Below are positions 43,129-50,562 of a DNA stretch of 64,000 nucleotides, one piece after another. The position numbers and the translations under genes were made by a program. This stretch comes from Streptomyces sp. NBC_00708 (GTDB lineage: Bacteria; Actinomycetota; Actinomycetes; Streptomycetales; Streptomycetaceae): contig CP108998.1 in NCBI GenBank assembly GCA_036226585.1, forward strand, positions 1-64,000, read 5' to 3'. Position 1 is the first letter of the stretch; each line of letters opens with the position of its first letter. The notes beneath the pieces are model-generated. The model was not told the DNA's origin. It did not search any database and saw nothing but the letters and a program-made list of their open reading frames with translations.

Positions 43129-44340
43129 GTGGCCGTGCTCAGACACCTGGACCGTCCGCTGGACGGTCTCCTGCGCCGGGCCGCGGAGCGGTACGGGGAC
43201 CGCCCGGCCGTCACCACCCCGGCCGGCACCCTGACCTTCGCCGGCCTGGACCGTGAGGCGGACCGGATCGCCCACGGCATCCGGCGCACCGCGCGCCGGT
43301 CCGAAGGGGCCGTGGTCGCCGCCTGCACCCTGGACGCGGTCTTTCCCGCCGTGTACTTCGGCGCGGTGCGCAGCGGCCTGGTGCTCGCCCTGGCCGACCC
43401 GGCGGCGGGCCCCGGGGCCCTGCGCGACCTGTGCGCGCGGGCCGGGGCCGGGTTCGCGTTCCTGCCCGCCCCGGCGGCCGAGCGGCTGGCCGGGGAGCCC
43501 GGGTGCCCGCACACCGTGGTCGCCACGGACGGGCCGGGCGGGGGCGGGAGCGTCCCGCTGAAGGTGCTGCTGGACGCCGGCGCCGGGCCCGCGCTGCCGT
43601 CCGCCTTCACCGACGCCGACGCGGTCGCCTGCGTCCAGCGCGTCGCGCACGCCACGGCGGGCGTACGGGAGTTGCGCCTGAGCCACCGCAATCTGCTGGC
43701 CAACGCCGCCCAGACCGCCATCGCCCACCGGCTCGACGCCGACAGCCTCGTGGTCAACCACATGCAGGCGTACCACCCCTCCCTGCTGGCGGCGGCCGTG
43801 CACGCCGGGGCCGAACAGGTCCTGGTCGCCGACCCGGACCCGTGCGCGGGCATGACCGTCAGCCGGAGCCTGGGCGCCACCCACTACTACGGCTTCCCGG
43901 CCAGGCTGGCCCGGCTGACCGACGACGAACGCTTCGCCGATCACGGCGCGCTGCCCCCCGCGGGCCGGCTGCGCGCCCTGTTCTCGGACGGCACCGCGCT
44001 GGAACCCGGCATCGCCCGCAGGCTGCGGGACACCCTGGGGGTGCCGGTCCTCCAGGGCTACGGGGTCGGCGGTCTCGCCGCCCTTTCGCACGCCCAGGCC
44101 CCCGGCTCGCTGCCGGAGCGCGGGGCGGCGGGGGCGCCGCTGCCCGGCACCGAGTGCCGGGTCGTCGACGCGGTGAGTGGGGTACCGGCGCCGGTGTGGA
44201 CCGACGGCGAGGTGGAGATACGCGGACCGCAGGTGCCGTCCGGGCGCCCCGACGGCTGGCTCGCCACGGGGGACCGGGGCTACCTGGACCTCGACGGCGA
44301 ACTGCATCTGGTGACCCGTAAGACACCCGCGTACGCCTGA
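43129..44340 (+). CDS. Truncated AMP-ligase-fold protein without P-loop
   Basis: A 403-residue protein with the fold of adenylate-forming enzymes but missing key parts. The N-terminal half is recognisable (RPAVTTPAGTLTFAGLDREA, SHRNLLANAAQTAIAHRL), as are GYGVGGLAALSHA in place of YGxTE and WLATGDRGYLDLDGELHLVTRK near the end. The phosphate-binding SGTTGxPKG loop is replaced by VAHATAGVRELRLSH, and the protein ends just before the C-terminal domain that carries the catalytic Lys. Adenylation is unlikely. It might bind acyl substrates or modulate a carrier. GTG 43129 follows CAGGAGG. Confidence 0.7.
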   Translation: MAVLRHLDRPLDGLLRRAAERYGDRPAVTTPAGTLTFAGLDREADRIAHGIRRTARRSEGAVVAACTLDAVFPAVYFGAVRSGLVLALADPAAGPGALRDLCARAGAGFAFLPAPAAERLAGEPGCPHTVVATDGPGGGGSVPLKVLLDAGAGPALPSAFTDADAVACVQRVAHATAGVRELRLSHRNLLANAAQTAIAHRLDADSLVVNHMQAYHPSLLAAAVHAGAEQVLVADPDPCAGMTVSRSLGATHYYGFPARLARLTDDERFADHGALPPAGRLRALFSDGTALEPGIARRLRDTLGVPVLQGYGVGGLAALSHAQAPGSLPERGAAGAPLPGTECRVVDAVSGVPAPVWTDGEVEIRGPQVPSGRPDGWLATGDRGYLDLDGELHLVTRKTPAYA

Positions 44341-44352
44341 ACGACCGCGGGA

Positions 44353-44386
44353 CCGAAGGCCGCCGGGCTCTTCCGGCGGCCTTCGG
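44353..44386. terminator. Hairpin after the AMP-ligase-like gene
   Basis: CCGAAGGCCGCCGG-GCTCTT-CCGGCGGCCTTCGG, a perfect 14-bp stem 12 bases after the stop and facing the small minus-strand gene, so it may act both ways. Confidence 0.75.
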
Positions 44387-44396
44387 CCGTCCCCGG

Positions 44397-44486
44397 TCAG
44401 CGCCGGGGCCAGCCGATGTCCTCGTCGGATCTGGCCTCCGGGTCGTCGTTCCCGGGCCCGTACGGGGAGCACACGCTGAGCCTCAT
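44397..44486 (-). CDS. Very small peptide gene (29 residues)
   Basis: A possible 29-residue peptide beginning MRLSVCSPYGPGNDDPEARS and ending in two arginines after an IGW motif. ATG 44486 follows AGGGGG at good spacing. It has one Cys, no leader-like hydrophobic region and a strongly acidic middle. It faces away from the SARP-type repeats at 44573-44605 and ends against the terminator at 44353. No modifying enzyme of a known peptide class lies beside it. It could be a regulatory peptide, a RiPP-type precursor or a chance frame. Confidence 0.4.
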   Translation of the reverse strand: MRLSVCSPYGPGNDDPEARSDEDIGWPRR

Positions 44487-44810
44487 CGGTCGACCCCCTG
44501 GCAGCGGACGGGAAACGGGGCAGGACGCGGCCCGGACGCATACCGGGCCATCGAAAGACTCCCGTGAGTCGCTGGAGAACCGCTTGAGGAATGCATGAGA
44601 GTCGCGCCAGAAACGTATGAGACGGGTTCGTGGATCATTTCCGTAAAGGGTCGTCGGGGGAAATGGCAGGTGCATTTCTTGAGCGGTGCTCGATTCCCGG
44701 AAAGGCGGGTTGACGGTCGCCGGGGGGCCGGGGAATCTCGATAGGGAATGCGCCGTGTGCTTCCGCACAGGTGTTCCCGCAGGTGTCGTCCAGGACGAAG
44801 GAGCCCTCCC
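44487..44810. promoter_or_regulatory. Region between two small peptide genes, with tandem SARP-type repeats
   Basis: TGGAGAACCGC, TTGAGGAATGC and ATGAGAGTCGC follow each other directly at 44573-44605; each is 11 bases, has GAG at bases 3-5 and ends in GC. A weaker unit precedes at 44562. This is the classic SARP-binding layout of heptamers with 4-base spacers. It lies between divergent small genes at 44486 and 44811. I see no larger gene here. Confidence 0.6.
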
Positions 44811-44921
44811 GTGGCCGCCAAGAGCCAGCAGACCCAGATCACCGAGACCGAGCCCGCCCTCGACGCGGTCCTGGACCAGGACTCCGAGGAGTCGGTTCTC
44901 GGCAACATCGCGCTCCAGTAG
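44811..44921 (+). CDS. Very small peptide gene (36 residues)
   Basis: GTG 44811, preceded by AAGGAG, codes a 36-residue peptide starting MAAKSQQTQITETEPALDAV and ending VLGNIALQ. It is acidic, has no Cys, and is followed within 11 bases by a 20-bp-stem terminator, so it is probably transcribed as its own small unit. The acidic leader-like body with a short hydrophobic tail recalls ribosomal-peptide precursors, but no modification enzyme of a known class is adjacent. It could also be a small structural or regulatory peptide of the cluster. Confidence 0.5.
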   Translation: MAAKSQQTQITETEPALDAVLDQDSEESVLGNIALQ

Positions 44922-44931
44922 GGCAGGGGCA

Positions 44932-44974
44932 TACGGGAGGGGGCCCACCGGTCGCCGGTGGGCCCCCTCCCGTA
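44932..44974. terminator. 20-bp hairpin after the 36-residue peptide gene
   Basis: TACGGGAGGGGGCCCACCGG (44932-44951), loop TCG, and its exact complement (44955-44974). It also lies 14 bases beyond the 3' end of the DUF1772-like gene on the other strand, so it can serve both. Confidence 0.8.
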
Positions 44975-44988
44975 CGAGCGGCGGGCGT

Positions 44989-45462
44989 TCAGACGCCCAT
45001 GAGGGCCACGCACATGCCGCCCAGGGCGACGGCCTGGAGGGCGACCCGGGCGTTGATGACGCTGTCCCAGGTGCGTTGCAGGCCGCGGGCGTCGGGGGCG
45101 GTGCGGCAGTCCAGGGCGGCGTCGGTCAGCTCCTTGTTCACCGGGGCGCTGATCTTGTTGTAGACGGCCAGCCAGACCACCAGGGCCAGGGCCGCGATGC
45201 CCGCCGCGACGGCCGGTACGGCCTTGCCGTCGACGCCGGCGACGACCGCCGTGCCGACGGTCGCGACGAGGCCGAAGACACCGGGGACCGGCATCCGCTG
45301 GTCCCCGAAGCGGTGGATCTGGCCCATGGTGTTCGTGAGGACCCGGTCGTCGACGTGGGCCATGGCGGGCCGCTGCACGAGGGCGGAGAAGATGTCGGTG
45401 CCGTACACCACGGCGTTGGCCATGGTGGCCACCACGGCCAGCGTTTGCAGGAGCGCTTCCAT
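44989..45462 (-). CDS. DUF1772 (anthrone oxygenase-like) membrane protein
   Basis: A 157-residue integral membrane protein with about four hydrophobic helices. MEALLQTLAVVATMANAVVY at the start, then DDRVLTNTMGQIHRFGDQRM, LALVVWLAVYNKISAPVN and the family's NxRVALQ region (VINARVALQAVALGG) fit DUF1772. Some fungal members oxidise anthrones to anthraquinones; in bacteria the role is mostly unknown. ATG 45462 is preferred, as AAGGTGG precedes it; a longer form from 45528 is possible. Divergent from the FAD monooxygenase gene. Confidence 0.75.
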   Translation of the reverse strand: MEALLQTLAVVATMANAVVYGTDIFSALVQRPAMAHVDDRVLTNTMGQIHRFGDQRMPVPGVFGLVATVGTAVVAGVDGKAVPAVAAGIAALALVVWLAVYNKISAPVNKELTDAALDCRTAPDARGLQRTWDSVINARVALQAVALGGMCVALMGV

Positions 45463-45665
45463 CAACAACCACCTTCGTCGGTCTACAGTCGGTGCTCCAT
45501 CATCTGTCGATGACACTACAGAATTCATCGATTAAAGTTCTAGCGTTGACAGGAAGATTGTTCCGGAGCCCTTCTGTTCCCCGGCGTTCCAGCCCGCCCC
45601 GCACCCCGTTCCGTCGGACCCCCGCCCGGACCCCAGCGCCCGGACAGCCACGAGGAGACCCACTG

Positions 45666-46871
45666 ATGGCCAAAGGACGTGCCCGTCGCATACTCATCGC
45701 CGGCGGAGGGATCGGCGGACTCGCCGCCGCCCTCGCCCTCCAGCGCAGGGGCTTCGAAGTCGTCGTGTTCGAGCGGGCGGACTCACTGCGCGACGGCGGC
45801 GCCGGCCTCCACATCTGGAGCAACGGCGTGCTCGCCCTGGACTACCTGGGCCTGGCCGAACAGGTCCTGGAGGTCGCCCCCGTCCAGCACACCGCCCACT
45901 TCACCACCGCCCGCGGCGACGTCCTCGGCGCCTGGCCCGTCGGCGACTTCATCGAGCGCTACGGCGCCCCCACCATCGCCGTCGAACGCTCCGTCCTGCA
46001 CGGCGTGCTGCGCGACGCGCTGGAGGGCTCCCCGCTGCGCACCGGCGCCCAGGTCGTTTCCTTCGACCAGGACGCGGACGGCGTCACCGTGCACTTCGCG
46101 GACGGCGGCAGCGAGCGCGGCGACCTCCTGATCGGCGCCGACGGCATCCACGGGGCCGTGCGCGACTGCATGTTCGGGCCCGCGCGCAACCGGTTCAGCG
46201 GCTACATCGCCTGGCGCGGCCGGGCCCCGATGGAGCACGCGGACATCCCGCCCGGCACGTTCAACGCGATCTTCGGGCCCGGCACCCGCTTCACGTACTA
46301 CGACGTCGCGCCCGGCCTCGTCCACTGGATGAGCGTGGCCAACGGGGCACCCGGCGGGCGCGACGGCGCCGGGGTCCGCGACATGCTGCTGCGCCGCCAC
46401 GAGGGCTGGGCCGGCCCGGTCGCCGACATCCTGCGCGCCACCCCGGAGGACTGGATCCTGCGCGGCGACGTCGAGGGCCGCAAGCCCGAGAAGCAGTGGG
46501 GCAAGGACCGGGTCACCCTCCTCGGGGACGCCGCCCACCCCATCACCTTCAACATCGGCCAGGGCGCCTGCCAGGCCCTGGAGGACGCGCTCGTCCTCGC
46601 CGAATACCTCGCCGAGGACAACGACTCGGTCGCCGCGCTGCGCCGGTACGAGGAGGAGCGGCGGAAGCGCACCGGGCCGCTCCAGAACATCGCCTGGATG
46701 ATCGGCAAGATGGGCGCCGTCAAGAACCCGCTGCTGATCAAGGCGCGCGAGGCGTTCATGCGCAAGAACTGGAACACCCGCGCCTTCACCGCCGCCGAGA
46801 AGGACCAGGTGGCCTACGGGCTGCGCTGGGCGAAGAAGGACCGGGCGCCGGTCACCGGCCGCGCCGACTAG
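45666..46871 (+). CDS. FAD-dependent monooxygenase
   Basis: A 401-residue class A flavin monooxygenase of the salicylate/zeaxanthin-epoxidase-like group. FAD motif ILIAGGGIGGLAAALALQRR near residue 9, DG motif LLIGADGIHGAVRDCMFG, and GD motif RVTLLGDAAHPITFNIGQGA. A basic C-terminal tail follows. ATG 45666 follows GAGGAGACC. It would oxygenate or epoxidise an aromatic or polyene intermediate. Divergent from the DUF1772 gene across a 200-base gap with dyads (for example CGATG...CATCG near 45511-45532). Confidence 0.88.
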   Translation: MAKGRARRILIAGGGIGGLAAALALQRRGFEVVVFERADSLRDGGAGLHIWSNGVLALDYLGLAEQVLEVAPVQHTAHFTTARGDVLGAWPVGDFIERYGAPTIAVERSVLHGVLRDALEGSPLRTGAQVVSFDQDADGVTVHFADGGSERGDLLIGADGIHGAVRDCMFGPARNRFSGYIAWRGRAPMEHADIPPGTFNAIFGPGTRFTYYDVAPGLVHWMSVANGAPGGRDGAGVRDMLLRRHEGWAGPVADILRATPEDWILRGDVEGRKPEKQWGKDRVTLLGDAAHPITFNIGQGACQALEDALVLAEYLAEDNDSVAALRRYEEERRKRTGPLQNIAWMIGKMGAVKNPLLIKAREAFMRKNWNTRAFTAAEKDQVAYGLRWAKKDRAPVTGRAD

Positions 46872-46890
46872 GCCCTGCCGCCCCGCCGGA

Positions 46891-47541
46891 TCACGACGGG
46901 CCCGCCGCATCCCCTCCGGCGGGCCCGTCGCCGTGTGCGCCGGATCCCGCCTTCCCCGTACGCGCCCCGTCCGCGAACCCCTCCAGCGCGCGGATGCCGG
47001 CCGACGGGTCGAGGCCGTTCCAGACCCGGTGCCCGGCCGGGAAGCCCAGCGACACCAGGGTGTTGACGAGCATCCCGCGCGCTACGAACGTCGTGGTGCC
47101 CGTCATGTCCGCGCCCGTCGTCACGTGCACCGCGTCCCACAGCTCCTGCCAGGGCTCCCGGACCGCCTCCGCGAAGGCGTGGTCCCCGTCTGCCTCCGCC
47201 GCGGCAGCGGCGGCGTACACCTGCATCTGCATCAGCAGGTTCTCCGGCTCCTTGACGATGACCCGGGTGTACGCGTTGGCCATCGCGCGCCGCGCGTCCT
47301 CGCCGGACAGGCCCTCCGCCGCGCACACCAGCCGCGCCGTGATCTGCGCCAGGCAGCGCGTCGCGGCGGCCAGGAACAGCGCCTGCTTGCCCGGGAACAG
47401 CCGGAACACATACGGCTGCGAGACCCCCGAGCGCCGCGCGATCGTCTCCGTCGACGTGCCGTGGTAGCCGCCCCTGGCGAACTCCACCACCGCCGCCCGT
47501 ACGACGACCTCACGCCTCTCCTGCGCACTCATCCTGACCAT
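46891..47541 (-). CDS. TetR-family repressor
   Basis: A 216-residue TetR protein. DNA-binding domain: MSAQERREVVVRAAVVEFAR, then GYHGTSTETIARRSGVSQPYVFRLFPGKQALFLAA. The ligand domain has Ala-rich helices and a Gly/Asp-rich tail, and is not GBL-receptor-like. ATG 47541 or 47532; longer frames upstream cover the promoter. Divergent from the fabD-led operon, so it may repress that operon and respond to its product, or control the FAD monooxygenase it converges with. Confidence 0.85.
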   Translation of the reverse strand: MVRMSAQERREVVVRAAVVEFARGGYHGTSTETIARRSGVSQPYVFRLFPGKQALFLAAATRCLAQITARLVCAAEGLSGEDARRAMANAYTRVIVKEPENLLMQMQVYAAAAAAEADGDHAFAEAVREPWQELWDAVHVTTGADMTGTTTFVARGMLVNTLVSLGFPAGHRVWNGLDPSAGIRALEGFADGARTGKAGSGAHGDGPAGGDAAGPS

Positions 47542-47599
47542 GGCCCCAAGCTCACGCTTGCGTGACACCACGTCAAGAGCCCCTGGTAGCCAGCGGGAA

Positions 47600-47628
47600 T
47601 CGAGACACATTCGAGGAATGCGCCAGAG
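47600..47628. promoter_or_regulatory. SARP-type repeats upstream of the fabD-led operon
   Basis: TCGAGAC-ACAT-TCGAGGA-ATGC-GCCAGAG: three heptamers at exact 11-base steps (47600, 47611, 47622). TCGAG is the classic SARP heptamer core. The site is 85 bases before the malonyltransferase start and 59 bases from the divergent TetR gene. Confidence 0.65.
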
Positions 47629-47712
47629 CGCGGTGCGACATTCCAGGAGTCGAGAACGCCTCGCCGACGGCTCGATGACCCACCATCCACCCCCCAGTGA
47701 GGCAGGACGGGA

Positions 47713-48681
47713 ATGAGCGACAACCTCTTCACGATGTTTCCCGGACAGGGATCACAGCGCGCCGGCATGGCCGCCCATCTGCTTCGCGACCACCCGCACA
47801 CCGCGGGCCGCGTCCTCGCCCACGCGCAGCAGGCCACCGGACTGCCCCTGACGGAGCTGTGCTCCACCGCGGCGGCCGAGGACCTGGAGCCGACCGAGAT
47901 CGCCCAGCCCGCCATCGTCGCCACCAGCCTCGCCGTGTACCAGGTGCTCCACGAGGAGACCGGCTTCGTGCCCGGCGCGGTCGCCGGGCACAGCCTCGGC
48001 GAGTACACCGCCCTCGTCGTCGGCGGGGTTCTCGCCGCCGACGACGCGCTGCGCCTGGTGCGCCGGCGCGGTGAGCTGATGGCCGGTGTCTCGCAGCGGG
48101 TCTCCGGCGCCATGGCCGCGCTCATGGGCCTCGCGCCGGAACGGATCGACGAGATCTGCGCCGAGGCCTCCCCGCTCGGCGTGGTGGAGGTCGCCAACTA
48201 CAACGAGGCCGGCCAGACGGTCGTCTCCGGACAGGACGGGGCCGTCGCCGAGGCGATGCGGCTCGCCCTGGAGGCCGGAGCCGAACGCGCCGTGGCGCTC
48301 AAGGTCTCGGCCCCCTTCCACTGCTCCCTCATGCGTGTCATCGAGGACGAGTTCGCCGCCGAGCTGGCCCGGGTCACCTTCCGGTCACCCCGGCTCCCGG
48401 TGTACAGCTCGGTGACCGGCACCCTGGTGCGCGACGGCGCCCACGCCCGCGATCTGCTGCGCCGCCAGCTGGCCGGCCCGGTGCGCTGGGTCGACGTACT
48501 CGCCGGCGCCGCGCAGACCGTCCCGGACGGCTATCTGGAGGTCGGACCCGGCCGGGTGCTCAGCGGCTTCGCCAAGCGGACCGCGCCCGGCGCCGACGTG
48601 CGCAGCACCAACGACGCGCGCCGCATCACCACCCTCCTGCGCGACCTGAGCCAGGAGATCACCACGGCGGCCGCCGCCTAG
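47713..48681 (+). CDS. Malonyl-CoA:ACP transacylase (FabD-type)
   Basis: A 322-residue malonyltransferase. GQGSQ at 11-15, active-site Ser94 in GHSLGEY, VSGQDGAVAEAM and the catalytic His in KVSAPFHCSLM. It loads malonyl units onto the ACP encoded next. A dedicated transacylase is unusual for type II PKS clusters, which normally borrow the housekeeping FabD, and suggests a self-contained acyl-chain system. First gene of the operon behind the SARP repeats. Confidence 0.93.
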   Translation: MSDNLFTMFPGQGSQRAGMAAHLLRDHPHTAGRVLAHAQQATGLPLTELCSTAAAEDLEPTEIAQPAIVATSLAVYQVLHEETGFVPGAVAGHSLGEYTALVVGGVLAADDALRLVRRRGELMAGVSQRVSGAMAALMGLAPERIDEICAEASPLGVVEVANYNEAGQTVVSGQDGAVAEAMRLALEAGAERAVALKVSAPFHCSLMRVIEDEFAAELARVTFRSPRLPVYSSVTGTLVRDGAHARDLLRRQLAGPVRWVDVLAGAAQTVPDGYLEVGPGRVLSGFAKRTAPGADVRSTNDARRITTLLRDLSQEITTAAAA

Positions 48682-48756
48682 GCACCCGCCCCGCACCCCG
48701 CGGACCGGCCCCCGGCGCCGGCCCGTACGCGACAACCCACCGAAAGGCAGCCAGCG

Positions 48757-49179
48757 GTGTCCGAAACTTTGATTCCCACGACGACCGACTACCTCTCCGC
48801 GGTCCAGGCCGCCGTCGCCGACGCCCTCGGCATCGACGAGGACGAGGCCGTTCCCGAGGCGACCCTGCTGGGCGAGCTGGGCGCGGAGTCGATCGACCTG
48901 CTCGACATCCTCTTCCGGCTGGAGCGCACCACCAAGGTGAAGATCACCGTGGCCGACATCGCGGACCTGCTCCAGGGCGGCATCCCCGACGAGGAGTTCG
49001 GTGACGAGAACGAGGTCGTCAACGACACCGGCCTGACCCACCTGGAGAAGGTGCTGCCGCAGTTCGACCGCGCCCAGCTCTCCGAGCCGCTGACGGCCGA
49101 GGGCGTGCTCGGACTCTTCACCGTCCAGAACCTCACCGACCTGCTCACCGAGCGGGCGAAGGCCGCCGAGGCCGCCTGA
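48757..49179 (+). CDS. Acyl carrier protein, extended
   Basis: A 140-residue ACP, longer than the usual 80-90. Phosphopantetheine attaches at Ser45 (GAESIDLLDILFRLE). Normal helices follow to about 75, then an acidic insertion (GIPDEEFGDENEVVNDTG) and an extra helical stretch with SEPLTAEGVLGLFTVQNLTD, where the last helix seems displaced. GTG 48757 follows GAAAGGCAG. Probably the chain carrier for the ketosynthases downstream. Confidence 0.88.
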   Translation: MSETLIPTTTDYLSAVQAAVADALGIDEDEAVPEATLLGELGAESIDLLDILFRLERTTKVKITVADIADLLQGGIPDEEFGDENEVVNDTGLTHLEKVLPQFDRAQLSEPLTAEGVLGLFTVQNLTDLLTERAKAAEAA

Positions 49180-49310
49180 CCCCGCGCTGCCGCCTTCCGC
49201 GGCCGGTGTCCGGGCCGACGACGTCCCGGACACCGGCCGCGGGGCCACCGGCCATCCGGCCACGTCCGCCCCCGTGCCGCCCATCTCCCGGCAGAAACAG
49301 GAAGAGACAG

Positions 49311-50078
49311 ATGAAGCTGAAGGACCGCACCGCGCTGGTCACCGGAGCCTCCCGCGGCATCGGCCGGGCCATCGCCCTGGGACTGGCCGAGCAGGGCGCG
49401 GCCGTCGCCGTGAACTACCGCTCCCGCCGGGAGGACGCCCTCGCGGTGGTCAAGGAGATCGAGGCGGCCGGCGGCAAGGCCGTGGCGATCGGCGCCGACG
49501 TCGCCGACCCGCAGGACGCGGCCCGCCTCGTCGAGGAGGCCACCCGCGCGCTCGGCCCCCTGAACCTGCTGGTCAACAACGCCGGCGTCAGCGACGACGG
49601 GCTGATCTACGACTCCCCGGCCGACGCCTGGCTGAACGTCATGAAGACCAACTTCGGCGGCGCCTACCACTGCACCCACGCCGTCATGGAGCAGTTCATG
49701 GCGCAGGGCGACGCCACGATCGTCAACATCTCCTCGGCGATGGGCGAGCGCGGCTGGATCGGGCAGTCCAACTACTCGGCGTCCAAGGGCGCCCTGAACT
49801 CCTTCACCCGCTGCGCCGCCGTGGAACTCGCACGGTTCGGCGTACGGGTCAACGCCGTCCTGGCCGGCTTCACCCCGACCGAACTGGTCGGGGAGGTCAT
49901 GCAGCGCGACGGCGGCAAGAGCATCAAGCGGCAGATCCCGATGCGCCGGTTCGCCACCGTCGAGCAGGTGGCCGCGGCCGCGCTGTTCCTGGCCGGGCCC
50001 GACTCCGGCTACACGACGGGCGAACTGCTCTGTGTGGACGGCGGATTCTCCGCCCAGCTCGGCGTCGGCCGGCCGTGA
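49311..50078 (+). CDS. 3-oxoacyl-ACP reductase (FabG-type ketoreductase)
   Basis: A 255-residue classical SDR. TGASRGIG cofactor motif at 11-18, NNAGVS, catalytic Ser in VNISSAMGERG and YSASK (Tyr/Lys) at about 155-159, ending LCVDGGFSAQLG. It reduces beta-keto-ACP intermediates, the first step of the reductive loop. It is followed by two hotdog dehydratases; no enoyl reductase is in the operon, so each cycle probably stops at a double bond. Confidence 0.94.
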   Translation: MKLKDRTALVTGASRGIGRAIALGLAEQGAAVAVNYRSRREDALAVVKEIEAAGGKAVAIGADVADPQDAARLVEEATRALGPLNLLVNNAGVSDDGLIYDSPADAWLNVMKTNFGGAYHCTHAVMEQFMAQGDATIVNISSAMGERGWIGQSNYSASKGALNSFTRCAAVELARFGVRVNAVLAGFTPTELVGEVMQRDGGKSIKRQIPMRRFATVEQVAAAALFLAGPDSGYTTGELLCVDGGFSAQLGVGRP

Positions 50079-50109
50079 CGGGCCACGGGAACCGGGAGAA
50101 GAGACGACG

Positions 50110-50562
50110 ATGCGATTCCATCTGATCGACAGGATCGAGACGTGTGCGCCGAACGAGCGCATTACGGCCCGCAAGGTCACCTCGGTCGACGAGACGTACT
50201 GGCAGCACACCCAGGACGGGCCCGCCATGCCGTTCGGCCTGGCGCTGGAAGCCCTCTGCCAGGCCGCCACCTGGCTGATCATGATCAGCACCGACCACCG
50301 GCTGCGCGCCGCGCTCCTGGCCGTCGGCGAGGCGACCTCGCTGCGCCCCGTGCAGCCCGGTGAGGTCCTGCGCATGGAGGCCAGGATCGAGTCGATGAAC
50401 GAGGACGCCGCCGTCCTGGACGGCACCGTCACCGTGGACGGCGAGAAGGTGCTGGAGGTCAGCGGCCTGCTGTGCGCCCTCATCGACGCCGAACGGCTCG
50501 ACGACCCCGCGAACACCCGGCGCATGGCGCACCAGCTCCAGGGCGGAGGACCGGTCGGATGA
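50110..50562 (+). CDS. Hotdog-fold dehydratase 1 (FabA/FabZ-like)
   Basis: A 150-residue single hotdog protein. The helix and catalytic region read HTQDGPAMPFGLALEALCQA, with His33 and Glu48 where FabZ has its His and Glu; the FPGHP loop is altered. Later strands include RPVQPGEVLRMEARIE. It may dehydrate 3-hydroxyacyl-ACP, perhaps as a heteromer with dehydratase 2, as in some polyene-forming type II systems. The ketosynthase start overlaps its stop (ATGA). Confidence 0.8.
   Translation: MRFHLIDRIETCAPNERITARKVTSVDETYWQHTQDGPAMPFGLALEALCQAATWLIMISTDHRLRAALLAVGEATSLRPVQPGEVLRMEARIESMNEDAAVLDGTVTVDGEKVLEVSGLLCALIDAERLDDPANTRRMAHQLQGGGPVG

Noticed and set aside
44026..44326. Minus-strand frames over the AMP-ligase-like gene
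   Set aside because: Arg/Pro-rich shadows without starts or motifs.
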